64,000 nucleotides of DNA from Blastocladiella emersonii ATCC 22665 (GCA_025594325.1 JANHCV010000006.1:744001-808000), one strand, 5' to 3'. Numbered from the stretch's first letter, positions 32,637 to 43,972 are shown. The notes: generated by a model from the letters alone, not told the origin. Translations and numbers: made by a program.

Positions 32637-34403
32637 CTAGCGACGGGAAGCAGCGAGGCGGCGCAGGCCCAGCAGCACCAGGACCGCAGCGAGCGCGCGG
32701 GAACCCGTCGCGTTTCGCACGAGCCAGCGCAGGAGCGGGAGCATCCACGCGCGCGCGCCGTAGAACCGCGCGACCGCGTCCTCCTTGGTGTCGGGCTTGG
32801 GGACGGCGCGGGGCACGGCGGCGGTTGCGGCGGGAGGCGCGACGGGCCGCTGGGTGCGCGGGCGGCCACGCGTCGACTCGGTCTTCTTCGGGGCAGCGAC
32901 GGGAGCCGCAGCGGCCGGCACGACAGCCTCGTCGTCGTCGGTGACGGGCGACGCCGACCCCGCGACCGTGGTCCCGTCATCCACCTCGTCCGCGTCCGCG
33001 TCGCTGAGATCCGCGACGCCGCTATCGCGCTGCGGGCTCGCGGGCACTTTCTTGCCGACACCGTGGTGCTCGAACCCGCGCACCGTGATGGACTCGGCCT
33101 CGAGCATCGCTGTGAGCCACTGGCCGTAGACCTCGGTCGACCACCGCTTCGGCTTGACCCCCGTGAAATGGCCGATATGCCCGCCGAGCCGCGTGGTGCC
33201 GATCATGACAAACGGGTTCCGGTCCGCCGCCGCGAACGGGATGGCGCGGAGCGGGGAGATCGGGTCGTCGAGTGCGTTGAGGCAGAAGAGCGGGACGCGG
33301 ACTCGGTCGACGTAGTTGCACGACGAGGCCGCGCGGTAGTAGTCCTCGACCGTGTGGTAGCCGAACAGGACGCGGGTGACGCGGTCGTCAAACTCCCACA
33401 CGTGCTTTGCGGCCATGACGCGGTCGTGGCGGATCTGCGGGTGCGTGCTGATGACGTGCGCGTGGCGGGCGTACGCCTTCTTGAGATTCTCGGCGAGCGC
33501 CTTCGAGTACACGCGCGAGATGGGCGTCGACAGGATTTCTTCCGCCGACAGCAGGAAATCGAACGGGTTGCACACGCTCGCGGCCGCGGCGAACGGCGCG
33601 TTCTCGCCCTCCTCGCCGAGGTACTTGACGAGCACGTTGCTCCCGAGCGAGAACCCGATCGCGCCCAGCTTCGCGCGCGGGATCACGCCGCGGACGTGGC
33701 GCAGCGCGAACCGGAAGTCGTCCGTGTACGCGCCGTTGTACAGCTGCGGGGTGCGGAGCTCCGAGTCGGCGCACCCGCGGAAGTTGACGACGACGCACCG
33801 GTACCCGCGGGTCGGCGACATCAGGTAGTGCACGAGGTCCTGTACGTAGCTCTCGTGCGACCCGCCCGTCAGGCCGTGCAGGACGACGACCGTCGTCGTA
33901 TCCTCGCGGTACGCGGGCGCGCCGCGCGGCGGCTTCGACCAGTCGACCGCGATCTGCCCGCCGTCGGGCGTGTCGAGCAGCTCGCGGTAGTACTCGGCGC
34001 GCCCGTCGATGGTCCCGAGCGACGCGTACCACGTCTGCAGGTGGCCGAGCGCCAGGAAGAAGGTCGGCGTGAACGGGACGCTGAAGGACGGGCACGCGAC
34101 CGATAAATACTCGCGCAGGGACCACACCGAGACGTGGCGGGCATCGGTCTCGTCGCCATCGGCGGTGCCCGAGCGGCGGCGCCGGCCAGAGACGACCGTC
34201 ACGTCGTTGCTCACGCCGTGCAGGACGAGCGGGCACGCGGCGTTGTAGTTGAGGTACGCGAGCGCGAGCACGGCGATCGAGGCGGCCGCCGCGAGCGCGG
34301 CGAGGGACAGGCTCACGAACGTGTCCCACGCGGGCAGCCGCGCGGCGGCGGTGGCGAGCGCGGCGCGCAGCGGGGCGGGGAGGAGCGCTTCTAGTTGTTC
34401 CAT
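32637..34403 (-). CDS. alpha/beta hydrolase, ABHD1/3 - yeast Eht1 family
   Basis: A single 588-codon frame. A hydrophobic N-terminal segment (SLAALAAAASIAVLALAYL) suggests a membrane anchor. The hydrolase fold is complete: oxyanion motif VVVLHGLTGGSHESY, strand plus turn VVVNFRGCADSEL, nucleophile Ser in GFSLGSNVLVKYLG, acid in NALDDPISPL and His in RLGGHIGHF. This arrangement fits the YheT/ABHD1-3/Eht1-Eeb1 group, which includes acyl-CoA:ethanol acyltransferases and phospholipases; substrate cannot be told from sequence. A roughly 130-residue Pro/Ala/Thr-rich tail extends past the fold and ends with a second hydrophobic segment (ALAAVLVLLGLRRL). Confidence 0.87.
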   Translation of the reverse strand: MEQLEALLPAPLRAALATAAARLPAWDTFVSLSLAALAAAASIAVLALAYLNYNAACPLVLHGVSNDVTVVSGRRRRSGTADGDETDARHVSVWSLREYLSVACPSFSVPFTPTFFLALGHLQTWYASLGTIDGRAEYYRELLDTPDGGQIAVDWSKPPRGAPAYREDTTTVVVLHGLTGGSHESYVQDLVHYLMSPTRGYRCVVVNFRGCADSELRTPQLYNGAYTDDFRFALRHVRGVIPRAKLGAIGFSLGSNVLVKYLGEEGENAPFAAAASVCNPFDFLLSAEEILSTPISRVYSKALAENLKKAYARHAHVISTHPQIRHDRVMAAKHVWEFDDRVTRVLFGYHTVEDYYRAASSCNYVDRVRVPLFCLNALDDPISPLRAIPFAAADRNPFVMIGTTRLGGHIGHFTGVKPKRWSTEVYGQWLTAMLEAESITVRGFEHHGVGKKVPASPQRDSGVADLSDADADEVDDGTTVAGSASPVTDDDEAVVPAAAAPVAAPKKTESTRGRPRTQRPVAPPAATAAVPRAVPKPDTKEDAVARFYGARAWMLPLLRWLVRNATGSRALAAVLVLLGLRRLAASRR

Positions 34404-34575
34404 GGTTACTGCTGGTGGTGATACATGAGATGAATATTACGTGAGGTGCAAGGGAGAGAGAGCGGAAGCGCCGGCCGTTCCTTCCGCGACTCAGCGCGGC
34501 TCGGCTCGCTCGGAAACGGGGGGTGACATCACTCAAGCCAGCCACTATATTATCATACAAAACTGTCTCACACCC

Positions 34576-37319
34576 TCACGCGCGGCGCCCGAAATCCCAG
34601 ACGTGCACGACGCCGTCCTCGCGCGCACACACGATGCGCGTGTCGGACCCCGTCACGACGCCCGCGGACCCGCCGACCGTGTAGGAGCGGATGCGGTCGC
34701 CCGAGTCCTGGTCCCACAGGTGCACGAGCCCGTCGGTGCCGCACGACAGGATGCGCAGCGAGTCGAACCACACGCTGGTGACGGGCGCGCCGTGGTTGCG
34801 CGACAGGATGGGCGCCACGACGACGGGCGAGCTCGAGGATGGCACGTTGGCGGCCGCGGCCGCCGTCGCGTTGTACAGGTGCAGGCGGCCGTCGGCGGAC
34901 CCCGTCAGCACGTACACGGCGTGGCCGCCGTTGACGTGCACGTTGGCGACGTGGAGCCCCGTGATGGCGGGCGCGGTGCCGGGGACCGGGTCGGCGGCCT
35001 CGGGCGCGAACGTGCGGATGCACCCGCGCGTGTTGAGGTCCCACATTCGCACGACGCCGTCCTCGCCGGCCGAGTACAGGTACCCCTTGCACAGGACGAC
35101 GCGGGTCACGGGGCACATGTTGCCGTGGCACAGCGAGAAGCAAGACTTGGCCTCGAAGTCCCACACGCGGATGAGCGACGCCGCGTCGGCCGACGCGAGC
35201 ACGCCGCCGTCAAAGTGGAGCGCGGTCACGGGCACCGCGTGCCCACCCGACAGCGACCGGACGCACGCGCCCGTCGAGTAGTTCCAGATCTTGACGGTGC
35301 CGTCCATGCCGCCCGACAGCGCGAGGCACTTGGACTCGTCAAAGTGGACGCAGGTGACGGCGCCGCGGTGGCCGGCCAGCGTCTGCACGCAGGTCCGCGT
35401 CTCGAGGTTCCACAGCCGCACGAGCCCGTCCATGGCCGACGTCATCAGGTACGGCTCGTCGAGGTGGCACGCCGTGATGCGCGGCTGCAGCGACGCCGTC
35501 GGCGGCACCAGCGGGAACACGACGCAGTTGTTCTGCCGCCAGTTGCGACCGACGATCAGCCGCTCCGCGTACACGCCCTTCCAGTTGCGCCGCGACCGAC
35601 GCGACAGCGGGTCGTTGAGGTCGAGCAGCAGGTCCGTCGACACGGACGAGGAGGAGGCGGGCGCGCCCGCGGGGCCGGGCGTCGTGCCGCGCACCGCCGT
35701 GCTGGCGACCGAGGACGCGCGCGCGAGCTGGCGTGCCGCGGCGGCGGGGGCGGCCGGGACAGCAGCGCCGGCGGCCTGCGCGGACGAGGGCTTGAACCGC
35801 TTGGCGGCCGGGTGGTACGCCGAGCCGTCCTCGCTCTCGGCGCCGTCGTCCGACAGGTCGCCGGCCGACGACGGGTTGAGCAGGGCCGAGACGGGGATCG
35901 ACGAGATGACGGGCATCTGGCCGGCGCACGACGCGGGCGTGGCGGCGACGGACCGGGCGGATCCCGTGGGGAGGTTGGACACGGCGGGGGCGGCGGTCGC
36001 GGCCGGGGCGACAGACCCCTCGCGGCGGCGCTGCTCGACGGACGCGAGGGCCGAAGCCGCAGCAGCCGCCGAGGCGCCGGCGGGGTCCGAAACGCAGCGG
36101 CGCTTGCGCTTGCGGGTGAGCAGCGGCAGGCCCCATCCGCATTTGGAGCACTTCTTGTCGATGTGCTGGAGACACATTCGGTGCCACACCTCGTCGGCGT
36201 TGGCGAGGCGGGCCCAGGCGTGCGAGACCTGGGCGGCGCGGCACAGGCTGCGTGCGTCGAGGTACTGCAGCACGCGCAGGGACAGCTCGACGGGCAGCAT
36301 GCCGACAATGTCCATGCGCATGTTGGGGGCGATGGCGCGGTGCACCGTGGTCAGCTGGCGCATGCAGCACGAGTCGAGGATGCCGAGCAGCATCGCGTCG
36401 CGCGCCGCCGACGACGCGTGCGAGAAGTCGGACCACATGCGCGTCACCACGGCCTGCGCGTCGGCCGGCAGCTGGTCGAGGATCTATTTGCGGCGAGGGG
36501 AGATCAGGGAGTTAATCATGGGTTCATGCTTCAGGGGTGCGAGGAAAAAGCCGGAGCGCGAGTGGAGCTGGGATGGGATGGGATCCGGGCGAGACCGGAA
36601 CCGCGCAGCGATCACGACGATCACGTCGGTCGGCTAAACTGCGAGAGAGAGCGGCGTACCAGCGAGAAATCGGGGCGCGACTCCTGCGCGCGCACCTCGG
36701 GGCGGTGGCGGTAGCAAACGGCCGGCGGTGGTGGTGGTGGCACCGCCACGACGGCAGCGAGGGCAGCGTCGGCCTCGGGCGACGAGAAGCGCGGCACACC
36801 CCCGGCACCGCGGTGGCGGTGGTGGCTCAGGCCGAGCGACGGCGACGTGGACCCGCGCTGGTCCTGGTACTGGTACCGGTCGTGGTGGCGCGTCTGCGTG
36901 TTGGTGTGCGTGTACTCGTAGTGCTGGTGGTCGTGGTCGTGGTCGTGGACCAGCGCCGAGATGGGCGCGCCGCCCGTGCTCGCGTGCCGTGGCGGGACGG
37001 GCGCGGGCGAGCGGCGGGTGGCCGTGGGCGACGTGGATGGGGCCGCGGCCGCGGCGACCATGGAGGCGGTGGTGTAGTAGGCCGCGGCGGGACCGGCAGC
37101 AACGACGGCGGCGGCCGACAGCGACGCCATGGACGAGGAGGGCATGGCCGGCAGCGGGGCGTAGTAGCGGTGGGGCGAGGTCGAGAGCATGGTGGGCGCA
37201 GATGAGGAGGCAGCAGCCGAGGATGGATGAGCAGCAGCGGAAGAGGCAGATGTGGAGGCGGCGGGAGAGAGAGCGCGCGAGACGGCGTCTTGCAGGTGGG
37301 CGCTGGCGAGCGGGGTCAT
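34576..37319 (-). CDS. F-box/WD40 protein, Met30/SconB/Pof1-like SCF subunit
   Basis: Exons 37319-36660 and 36483-34576 flank a 176-nt intron (GTACGC...AAATAG) and join in phase to 855 residues. Exon 1 encodes a disordered Ala/Ser-rich region with an alternating His-Asp tract (HDHDHDHQH). Exon 2 begins ILDQLPADAQAVVTRMWSDF, then LLGILDSCCMRQLTTVHRAI and the F-box (VGMLPVELSLRVLQYLDARS). HIDKKCSKCGWGLPLL follows; this block after the F-box is characteristic of Met30 homologs. After a variable linker there are seven WD40 blades (LVRLWNLETRTCVQTLAGH, TVKIWNYSTGACVRSL, VVRMWDLNTRGCI, and so on) ending at GVVHVWDF. In other fungi this subunit directs ubiquitination in sulfur-metabolism and cell-cycle control. 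The intron is longer than its neighbours' and might hide a small exon. Confidence 0.85.
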
Positions 37320-38540
37320 GGCGGGCGCTGGTATCGTTGTCGTTGTCGCTGCGCTGCTGAGCCGGGTCGAGTCGTCGCAGATGGATGCTGCTGTGTCGTT
37401 GCTGGGAGAGGCGGGAGTCGTCGAGGCGAAACGAGCGGGGTGGAGGTGGAGAGGAGGGAGGTGAGCCCGGCGGGCGGCTGGCCAACCAGCGGCCGCCGCG
37501 AAGGCGCAACCGTCACGTGCGGTGGCCTCACCGACCGCGAAGTCGGCGCCATCGCGTCGCGTCGCGCGTCGCCTCCGCCGCCCGTCGCGTCCGGTCGCGT
37601 CACCGCCGCCACGCCGCCGCCGCACCCGAACCCTCGGCCGTGTGGTCGACAACGGCCACCCGCGTTGCCGCCCGCGTTGCGTCGCTCCCTGGGACCCGGC
37701 CCGACCATGGCGCCATCGCCGCCGCTGGCCGCGGTCACCAGGTCCGTGCCCGGTGGCTCAGCTGATGCGGATTCTCACCCGTGTGGCGGTGGCACCGCGC
37801 CATCGGCGTGACGTGTGCGCGAGAGAGACGAACAAGGCAAGCGTGGTGCGGCGGCCATGGCGCCATCGGGCTGCGCGGGTGACCGAGTCGGCCATCGTGC
37901 GAGTGCTGGCCAGCGACCGCGGACGGCAGACCAGGACGTGCTCAGGGACGTGCTGCGCCACCGCGATCGAGTCGAAGGGAGAAACGGTTGAGGTGCCACG
38001 TCAGGCATGGAGCTCGGTGCACGAGTTGCAACGTTCCTATCGTACCGTATCGAAGTGGCTCAGCCGTGATGGAGTGCTGATCGGAGGACGGCAGTGAGTC
38101 GGTTGGATCGGCCGCGGGCAAGGGGAGAGGGGACCGCGCTGGGGACCGCGACCGCCTCGCGAACCCATGGGCAACGCGGGTCTCTCGAGTCGTGCCGGCG
38201 ATGGCCGCGAGGAAGCTCAGAACGCGAGTTGAAACGTGGCCGTCGCAGGCGGCTAGCGACGGGTCAGCCGGTCCCACGTGACTGGCTCAACTTACCTCGA
38301 CGCCCTGCGCCCGCGTCGCCACCGCCCACGCGCTGCCCGCCGAAGCCACGCGTCGACCACCAACCCGAAGAAACGGTGACGAGCTGAATTTGACGGACTG
38401 CCACTAGCTGCACTCCCACGCATCTCTACGCAATCGACGTCACGCACGCGCGCCCGACCGCGAGCTCCCCGCCACTCGCCCGTCCACCACCACCCGCGTA
38501 ACGGCGCCCCCGCCCTCGACACGCACCTACCGCCGCCACC
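37320..38540. promoter_or_regulatory. divergent intergenic region, WD40 gene / NSA2
   Basis: 1.2 kb between divergent starts. Open frames on both strands are of skewed Arg/Pro/Ser composition and look like chance frames in GC-rich DNA. The 60 bases before NSA2 are pyrimidine-rich and end in a strong start context (gccgccaccatg). No TATA box seen. Confidence 0.4.
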
Positions 38541-39323
38541 ATGCCCCAGAACGAGTACATTGAGGAGGCCATCAAGCGCTACGGTCGCCGCTTCGACCAC
38601 GATGAGCGCAAGCGCAAGCGCGAGGCGCGTGCCGTGCACAAGAACTCGGCCGTGGCCCAGAAGCTGCACGGCCTCAAGGCCAAGCTGCACAACAAGAAGC
38701 GCCACACGGAGAAGATCGAGATGAAGAAGACCATCAAGGCCCACGAGGAGAAGAACGCCAAGACCACAGCCCCGCCCGAGCAGCAGGGCGGCGCCGTGCC
38801 CGCCTACCTCCTCGACCGTTCGTCGCAGAACAACGCCAAGGTCCTCTCCAACATGGTCAAGCAGAAGCGCAAGGAGAAGGCCGGCAAGTGGAACGTGCCC
38901 CTGCCCAAGGTCCGCGGCATCGCCGAGGACGAGATGTTCAAGGTGCTCAAGACGGGCAAGCGCCAGACCAAGCAGTGGAAGCGCATGGTCACCAAGATGA
39001 CCTTTGTCGGCGACGGCTTCACCCGCAAGCCGCCAAAATACGAGCGCTTCATCCGCCCCATGGCCCTGCGCACCAAGAAGGCCAACGTCACCCACCCGGA
39101 GCTCGCCGCCACCTTCCAGCTGCCCATCCTCGGCATCAAGAAGAACCCCAACTCGCCCCTCTACACCCAGCTCGGCGTCATCACCAAGGGTACCATCATC
39201 GAGGTCAACGTCTCGGAGCTCGGCCTCGTCACCACCACGGGCAAGGTCGTCTGGGGAAAGTACGCTCAGGTCACCAACAACCCCGAGAACGACGGCGTCG
39301 TCAACTGCGTCCTCCTCGTGTAA
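38541..39323 (+). CDS. NSA2: ribosome biogenesis protein Nsa2
   Basis: An intronless 260-residue protein, the same length as yeast Nsa2. The N-terminus [20 protein letters not shown] and the basic helix ([18 protein letters not shown]) are near-invariant in this family. The C-terminal half has the eS8-like fold ([36 protein letters not shown], then [16 protein letters not shown]). Nsa2 is a nucleolar assembly factor of pre-60S particles. Codon choice is strongly C-ending, as expected for high expression. The start is fixed by the conserved N-terminus and its good context. Confidence 0.97.
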   Translation: MPQNEYIEEAIKRYGRRFDHDERKRKREARAVHKNSAVAQKLHGLKAKLHNKKRHTEKIEMKKTIKAHEEKNAKTTAPPEQQGGAVPAYLLDRSSQNNAKVLSNMVKQKRKEKAGKWNVPLPKVRGIAEDEMFKVLKTGKRQTKQWKRMVTKMTFVGDGFTRKPPKYERFIRPMALRTKKANVTHPELAATFQLPILGIKKNPNSPLYTQLGVITKGTIIEVNVSELGLVTTTGKVVWGKYAQVTNNPENDGVVNCVLLV

Positions 39324-39597
39324 ACCTTCGCTGTCTCCTCCCCTTCCCTCCCTTAGCTTTTGTAAATTATACGGGCTCGTGTGCCCTTGATATTCCATAT
39401 CTCGAATCGCTCGTAGCCGTCAGAGTGAGTAAATGAACGACTTTCTCGAAGCGACTTACGCGCGGCCAAAAATTGTGATACGAGCGATCACATGATTGAT
39501 CGTCGCGTCTCGCAGGTTGTCTCGCGGGTTGCCACTCCGGTCGACCTATGCACACAAGAGCTAGAATTTATTGGATATCGACACCATAGCAGACAAC

Positions 39598-40950
39598 TTA
39601 CAGCTTGAGGAACACGCGGCGGTCGAGCACCGCGTACCGCAGCACCAACACGAGCGCGCCGCCCACGACCATGGTGAGCCCCGCGAACGCGATCGCCGGC
39701 GCAAACTGCGCGCTCGGCAGGGACCCTCGGGTACCGCTGATCAGCGCCGTGGCCACGGGTGTCCCGAGCACGTTGCCGAGCAGGTTGCTGGTTGAAATGA
39801 GGCCCATGGTCGAGGCGAGCGTCGCGACGCCAAACAGCTGCGCCACGCAGCCCGGCGTGATGCTGAGGAACCCGCCGCTCAGGAAACCGTACAGGCCCGC
39901 AAAGATGACCAGGCACGCCTGCGACGCGCCGCCGAACAGCCACAGGGTGAGAGTGAGGATGCCCGAGCCGGCAAGCGAGATTCCAAGGGAAGTGACGTTG
40001 CCCGCGCGGTCGGCAAAGTAGCCCATGGACACGCGGCCGAAGATCGAGACGGCGTTGAACACGGTCAGGAGCAGACTACCAAAGGGGGCAGAGTAGGGTG
40101 TCGCCTGAGCGACGTACGTGGGCAGCAGGAACGTCGGGACGAGGAAGCCGAACGCGAAAAGTGCGAGGCCGAGGTAGAGCAGCAGGAACCGCGGGTCGCG
40201 GAACAGCGAAAGGTCGAGCTTGGGCCGCGCGTTCGCCGTCGCCTCGCTGTGCTTCTTGGGCGCAACGCGTGGCCGCGCGAGCACCGCGCTGAGCCCGAAC
40301 AACACAATGTTGATGGCAGCGAGCACGCGGAGCGTCCACGCGAACCCGACCGACGGCATGATGGCCTGGATGATGTTGACGTAGATGAGCCCGCCGACGC
40401 TCGATCCCGCGACGGCGATTCCGACGGCCGTCGAGCGGCTCTTGACCCACCACTGCGCGACGAGAGCGAGACCCGTGTTGATGCCGAGCGAGCCCGCCGC
40501 GCCGTAGACCACGCCCTGCAAAAGAATCAGGTGCCAGATTTGAGTCGCGAAACTCGCGAAAAGCAGCGACGCGCCCGAGACCACGGCGCCGAGGATGAGC
40601 GCGTTGCGGAATCCCCACGCCTCGGCGAGGCGGCCGGTGAAGGGACCGGCGGCTGCGAGCGCAGCGGGCATCAGCGCACCGATCAGCGAGATGGACGAGA
40701 GCGAGGCCGACGGGAAGTCGACGGTCTTGTACTGCGCGGTGAAGAGGCCGAAGCTGTTGAGGTTTGAGAACACGGCGAAGTAGGTCAGGAAGCTGACGGC
40801 GACCTGGGACCACGCGGTGAAGCCGCCGTCGAGCTTGTCGGTCATGGCGAGCTCGACGTCGTCGTCGTAACGTTTGCCGGATTCGAGTGCGGTCGTCGCG
40901 TCATAGTCGATGACCGAGTCGGGGCTCTTGAGCTGGTCATTGAATGTCAT
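39598..40950 (-). CDS. MFS transporter, monocarboxylate porter type
   Basis: A single-exon 450-residue protein. A hydrophilic N-terminus of about 47 residues leads to DGGFTAWSQVAVSFLTYFAV, the typical start of fungal MCT (SLC16-like) proteins (D-G-G-..-W). Twelve hydrophobic segments can be traced, with FGLFTAQYK after helix 1, GRLAEAWGFRNALILGAVVS between helices 2 and 3 and GRVSMGYFADRAGNVTSLG between helices 8 and 9. Relatives carry monocarboxylates, riboflavin or other organic acids; the substrate is not predictable here. I chose the ATG at 40950 because upstream in-frame sequence lacks transporter character. Convergent with NSA2. Confidence 0.85.
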   Translation of the reverse strand: MTFNDQLKSPDSVIDYDATTALESGKRYDDDVELAMTDKLDGGFTAWSQVAVSFLTYFAVFSNLNSFGLFTAQYKTVDFPSASLSSISLIGALMPAALAAAGPFTGRLAEAWGFRNALILGAVVSGASLLFASFATQIWHLILLQGVVYGAAGSLGINTGLALVAQWWVKSRSTAVGIAVAGSSVGGLIYVNIIQAIMPSVGFAWTLRVLAAINIVLFGLSAVLARPRVAPKKHSEATANARPKLDLSLFRDPRFLLLYLGLALFAFGFLVPTFLLPTYVAQATPYSAPFGSLLLTVFNAVSIFGRVSMGYFADRAGNVTSLGISLAGSGILTLTLWLFGGASQACLVIFAGLYGFLSGGFLSITPGCVAQLFGVATLASTMGLISTSNLLGNVLGTPVATALISGTRGSLPSAQFAPAIAFAGLTMVVGGALVLVLRYAVLDRRVFLKL

Positions 40951-41863
40951 TGCCGGATCCGTTGCGTTGTTGCGTTTGAAGGAGAGAGTAAGGTGCACGG
41001 CGGCTCGCCCGTTTATCACCGCTCCAGCGCGCCGACCCATCGTTCGCACAAGGGACCAACGTCAAGCACGGCAGTGCGGATCTCAGTTGATTGTGAACAT
41101 CAGGATAATCGGGTACGCGGGGAGAAGAGGACGCGGAACTCCATGCCTCCAGTGCAACCGTCTCGTTGCTCGTCAAGTTTCAGCCGCGGGAAGCCACCGT
41201 TGTCGTGGCGATCCCGTCGGCTTCTCGCACGCAACAACTTCGCTGCGAATCGCAACACGGAGGTGCGATGGCGAGTGAGCGCAGTTCCGCGTTGCCCGCG
41301 GGTACGCGGTCAATTCTGAGACGCGGAGCCACGTGCAGGGTGGCGCAGCCGCGCGAGACGGCCGTGCGAGACGCGCCGGATTGCCGCGCCACTACGACAT
41401 CACACGTCTCACGAAAGCTTGCAGCCGAATATGCGAGCATTTTGTGCGCAGAACAACGCGTGGGAGAGATGCTGTCCCACGCGGGCCAAACGAGCAAGGC
41501 GGTGCGCGTGTCGCGCCGTGTCCCCCGTTCCGCAGCCGAGTGAAGCGGACCGCAGCGGCGATGCAGCGGCCCGCTGCCGAATCCACTGGGCGACAGCGGT
41601 ACGGGCGGAAGCGGCGCACCGCGCGCCGGTGCGGTCCGTCGCGCGAGCAGCAGCGGGGGAGCGGCGTGCGGTCAAGGCCCGGGTGATCCGAAACGCGCTA
41701 ATTTTGGCGACGCGTCGCTCACGTCGCCGTGCCGTTCGCCGCCGGTATAAAGACTCGCACGCCCCCGCCGTCCTCTCAAGTTTGCTCGACACCAGCAATC
41801 GCAACGAAGCACATCGCATCGCACACCTGCTCAACCACCACCAACCAACCAACCACCTTCAAG
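40951..41863. promoter_or_regulatory. divergent intergenic region, MFS transporter / SQ-repeat gene
   Basis: 913 bases. The right part carries a TATA box at 41746-41751 followed by a CA/AC-rich leader up to the ATG at 41864. The remainder has no convincing gene. Confidence 0.5.
41746..41751 (+). promoter_or_regulatory. TATA box of the SQ-repeat gene
   Basis: TATAAA 118 bases upstream of the ATG at 41864, followed by an A/C-rich 5' leader with CAACCA repeats. This looks like the promoter of a strongly or inducibly expressed gene. Confidence 0.6.
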
Positions 41864-42637
41864 ATGACCCACTGCGCCCCGATCCACGTCCCCGCCGTCC
41901 AGACCCAGTCGCAGTCGCAGTCGCAGGCCCAGTGGGGCGGCAACGGCGCCCAGTCGCAGTCGCAGTCGCAGTCGCAGTCGCAGTGGGGCAACCACGGCGA
42001 TGCCGCGCAGCAGCAGTCGCAGTCGCAGTTCCAGGGCAACTGGGGCAACCACCACTCGGTTGACCAGGCCCAGTCGCAGTCGCAGACCCAGTGGGGCCAC
42101 GGCAATGGCGCGCAGCAGCAGTCCCAGTCGCAGTCGCAGTGGAGCAACGGCCACGGTGACGCCGCCCAGTCGCAGTCGCAGTCGCAGTTCCAGGGCAACT
42201 GGGGCAACCACGGCGACGCCGCGCAGCAGCAGTCGCAGTCGCAGTTCCAGGGCAACTGGGGCAACCACCACTCGGTTGACCAGGCTCAGTCGCAGTCGCA
42301 GGCCCAGTGGGGCGGCCACGGCGCTCAGTCCCAGTCGCAGTCCCAGTCGCAGTCGCAGTGGGGCCACGGCCACGGTGACGCCGCGCAGCAGCAGTCGCAG
42401 TCGCAGGGCCAGTGGTCCAACGGCCACGGCGACGCCTTCCAGTCGCAGTCGCAGTCGCAGTCGCAGTTCCAGGGCCACCACTCGGCCGACGGCTTTGTCG
42501 GCGGCAACCCGGCCACCTGGGGTCCCTCGGGCGACTGCGGCAACGGCGGCGACTTCCACATTCTCCCGATCAACAACCACGGCGACTGCGGCAGCGACGT
42601 CGTGACCATCCTGCCCATCAACCACGGCTGCTGCTAA
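41864..42637 (+). CDS. Ser-Gln-rich tandem-repeat protein, unknown
   Basis: A 257-residue protein starting MTHCAPIHVPAVQ. About 185 residues consist of SQ dipeptide runs alternating with short Trp/Gly/His/Asn blocks (QWGNHGDAAQQQ, FQGNWGNHHSVDQAQ, QWSNGHGDAA). Two long units can be aligned: the first from about residue 24 and the second from about residue 109. The C-terminal 45 residues lack SQ and contain two ILPIN motifs and a terminal GCC (DFHILPINNHGDCG, TILPINHGCC). There is no signal peptide and no membrane segment. Composition resembles low-complexity, prion-like or hydrogel-forming proteins. Cys residues are confined to the two ends. The TATA box and leader argue for real expression. 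No homolog is recognised. Confidence 0.75.
   Translation: MTHCAPIHVPAVQTQSQSQSQAQWGGNGAQSQSQSQSQSQWGNHGDAAQQQSQSQFQGNWGNHHSVDQAQSQSQTQWGHGNGAQQQSQSQSQWSNGHGDAAQSQSQSQFQGNWGNHGDAAQQQSQSQFQGNWGNHHSVDQAQSQSQAQWGGHGAQSQSQSQSQSQWGHGHGDAAQQQSQSQGQWSNGHGDAFQSQSQSQSQFQGHHSADGFVGGNPATWGPSGDCGNGGDFHILPINNHGDCGSDVVTILPINHGCC
41900..42475 (+). repeat. CAGTCG hexanucleotide runs and longer tandem units
   Basis: Imperfect runs of CAGTCG (encoding Gln-Ser) are interspersed with conserved GNWGN/HGDAA-coding blocks. The larger unit (about 250 bases) is present twice. The region is prone to length change by replication slippage or unequal exchange. Confidence 0.85.
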
Positions 42638-43915
42638 GCGAGCGGACGCCTACACTAGATGTTTGTCAATATCCCCTACTCCATCATCCTTATGTAAATG
42701 TTTTCTTGCTCAAACAACCTTGCTTCTCGTGCAATCGGCACTTGCTCGTACATGGAGAGGAGTAGCCGCGAGTGAACGAGCTGGACAGGATCGAGCCTGG
42801 ACCATTGTTTCATTGCCTCCGCTTCTCGCTTCCTTGTCGTTTGTTAATCGATCGATGCCTCTGATGCTTGAAATTGAACATGAATCGATGGGCGTGCCGC
42901 TTCTTCCTGAGAGTGCGACAGATTCGCAGCGCCAAGAACCAAGCTGTGGCGCTACGCGGTCAGCTGAGCTTCGACGACCGCGATGCGCCACGACTCTGCG
43001 TCGAACGCTCATGAGGTGTTGAGCTTGTCAAATAGACGCGCAAGCACTGTTTTTCCAGCTTGCGCGTCGCGAGAGCAGCGTACGACTTGCTCGCTCCAGA
43101 TCGTCGTGTGGCAGGTCGCCGTGTGGCAGGGAGAGCTGTGCTGCTTCACGAGTTTGTTTGTTTGCGGGGCTTTCAGGTACCGACGTTAACCCAAACTACG
43201 TCGGAACACGGATTCGCGCGGGCAGCGACACGTCGTACAGCGCCGCATGATCCTCGGCGTGATGTGGCGCCGCACACTCGAACGATGATCACCAACGCGA
43301 CCGTCGCTGGCCGTCTTCAACATCCTTGCCCTCACTAAACAGCCGCTTGGATCACGTCACTCGCCATGTAGCTTGCTGCTCACTTGCTGAACTATGTCGC
43401 TGCACCTGATACGATCAGTCGCCCAGCAGCCGATGCCCAACCGCATGCAGCGCTGCTCTTCACGGCTCCGAGCTCGAGACCTGCAAGACTCCCTGGTCTA
43501 TGTCGGCGGCTGGCAAGAACGCAAGTGTGGGCTATTGGTGCACCCGTAGATTTGCGGATGCTCGCTGCACGGACCCACATTAGTGCTCGTCGCTTGCGAG
43601 TATTGGTTGGCAAAGGGCACTGCCTCCGGTGGGGGTACCACTATGGCGGGGTCACATTCGACAGTGTCGCCCCAGACTTTAGCCCAGGAGAATTAATGCA
43701 ACAAATCACCCAGAAAATCAACTCGCTGCATCTTCGCGCAAAGTGATATCAAGGCGATCAAGTAGGTCTTCGATGATGTTCGAGTTGCTTCACCCGCGGT
43801 TGCACCAGTCAACAGCGGGTGGAATACCTGTCCTAAGCTACAGTCTTTCGACCCGGTCCCGCACGCCAACTCGTCGTTACACGCAATTTCTCGACCGTTC
43901 CGCATCGCGCTGTTT

Positions 43916-43972
43916 GGGCCGCACCCGCGCGAGCGCCGTGAAAAGGCCGCGCCGCCCGCGCGGGTGTGGCCC
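43916..43972. repeat. GC-rich hairpin element, copy 1
   Basis: A dyad whose 16-base arms pair completely except for one G-T step (gggccgcacccgcgcg against cgcgcgggtgtggccc), with a ~25-base interior. Flanks of about 20 bases on each side also resemble those of copy 2 at 45122-45180, so this is a repeated element rather than a chance palindrome. Confidence 0.65.

Noticed and set aside
41900-42475. Regular repeats as a CRISPR-like array
   Set aside because: Eukaryotic context, and the repeats are in-frame codons for Gln-Ser with no unique spacers.
43384-43746. 120-codon plus-strand frame in the gene-poor region
   Set aside because: No recognisable protein character beyond its last 30 residues, and no promoter. 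Too weak to annotate.
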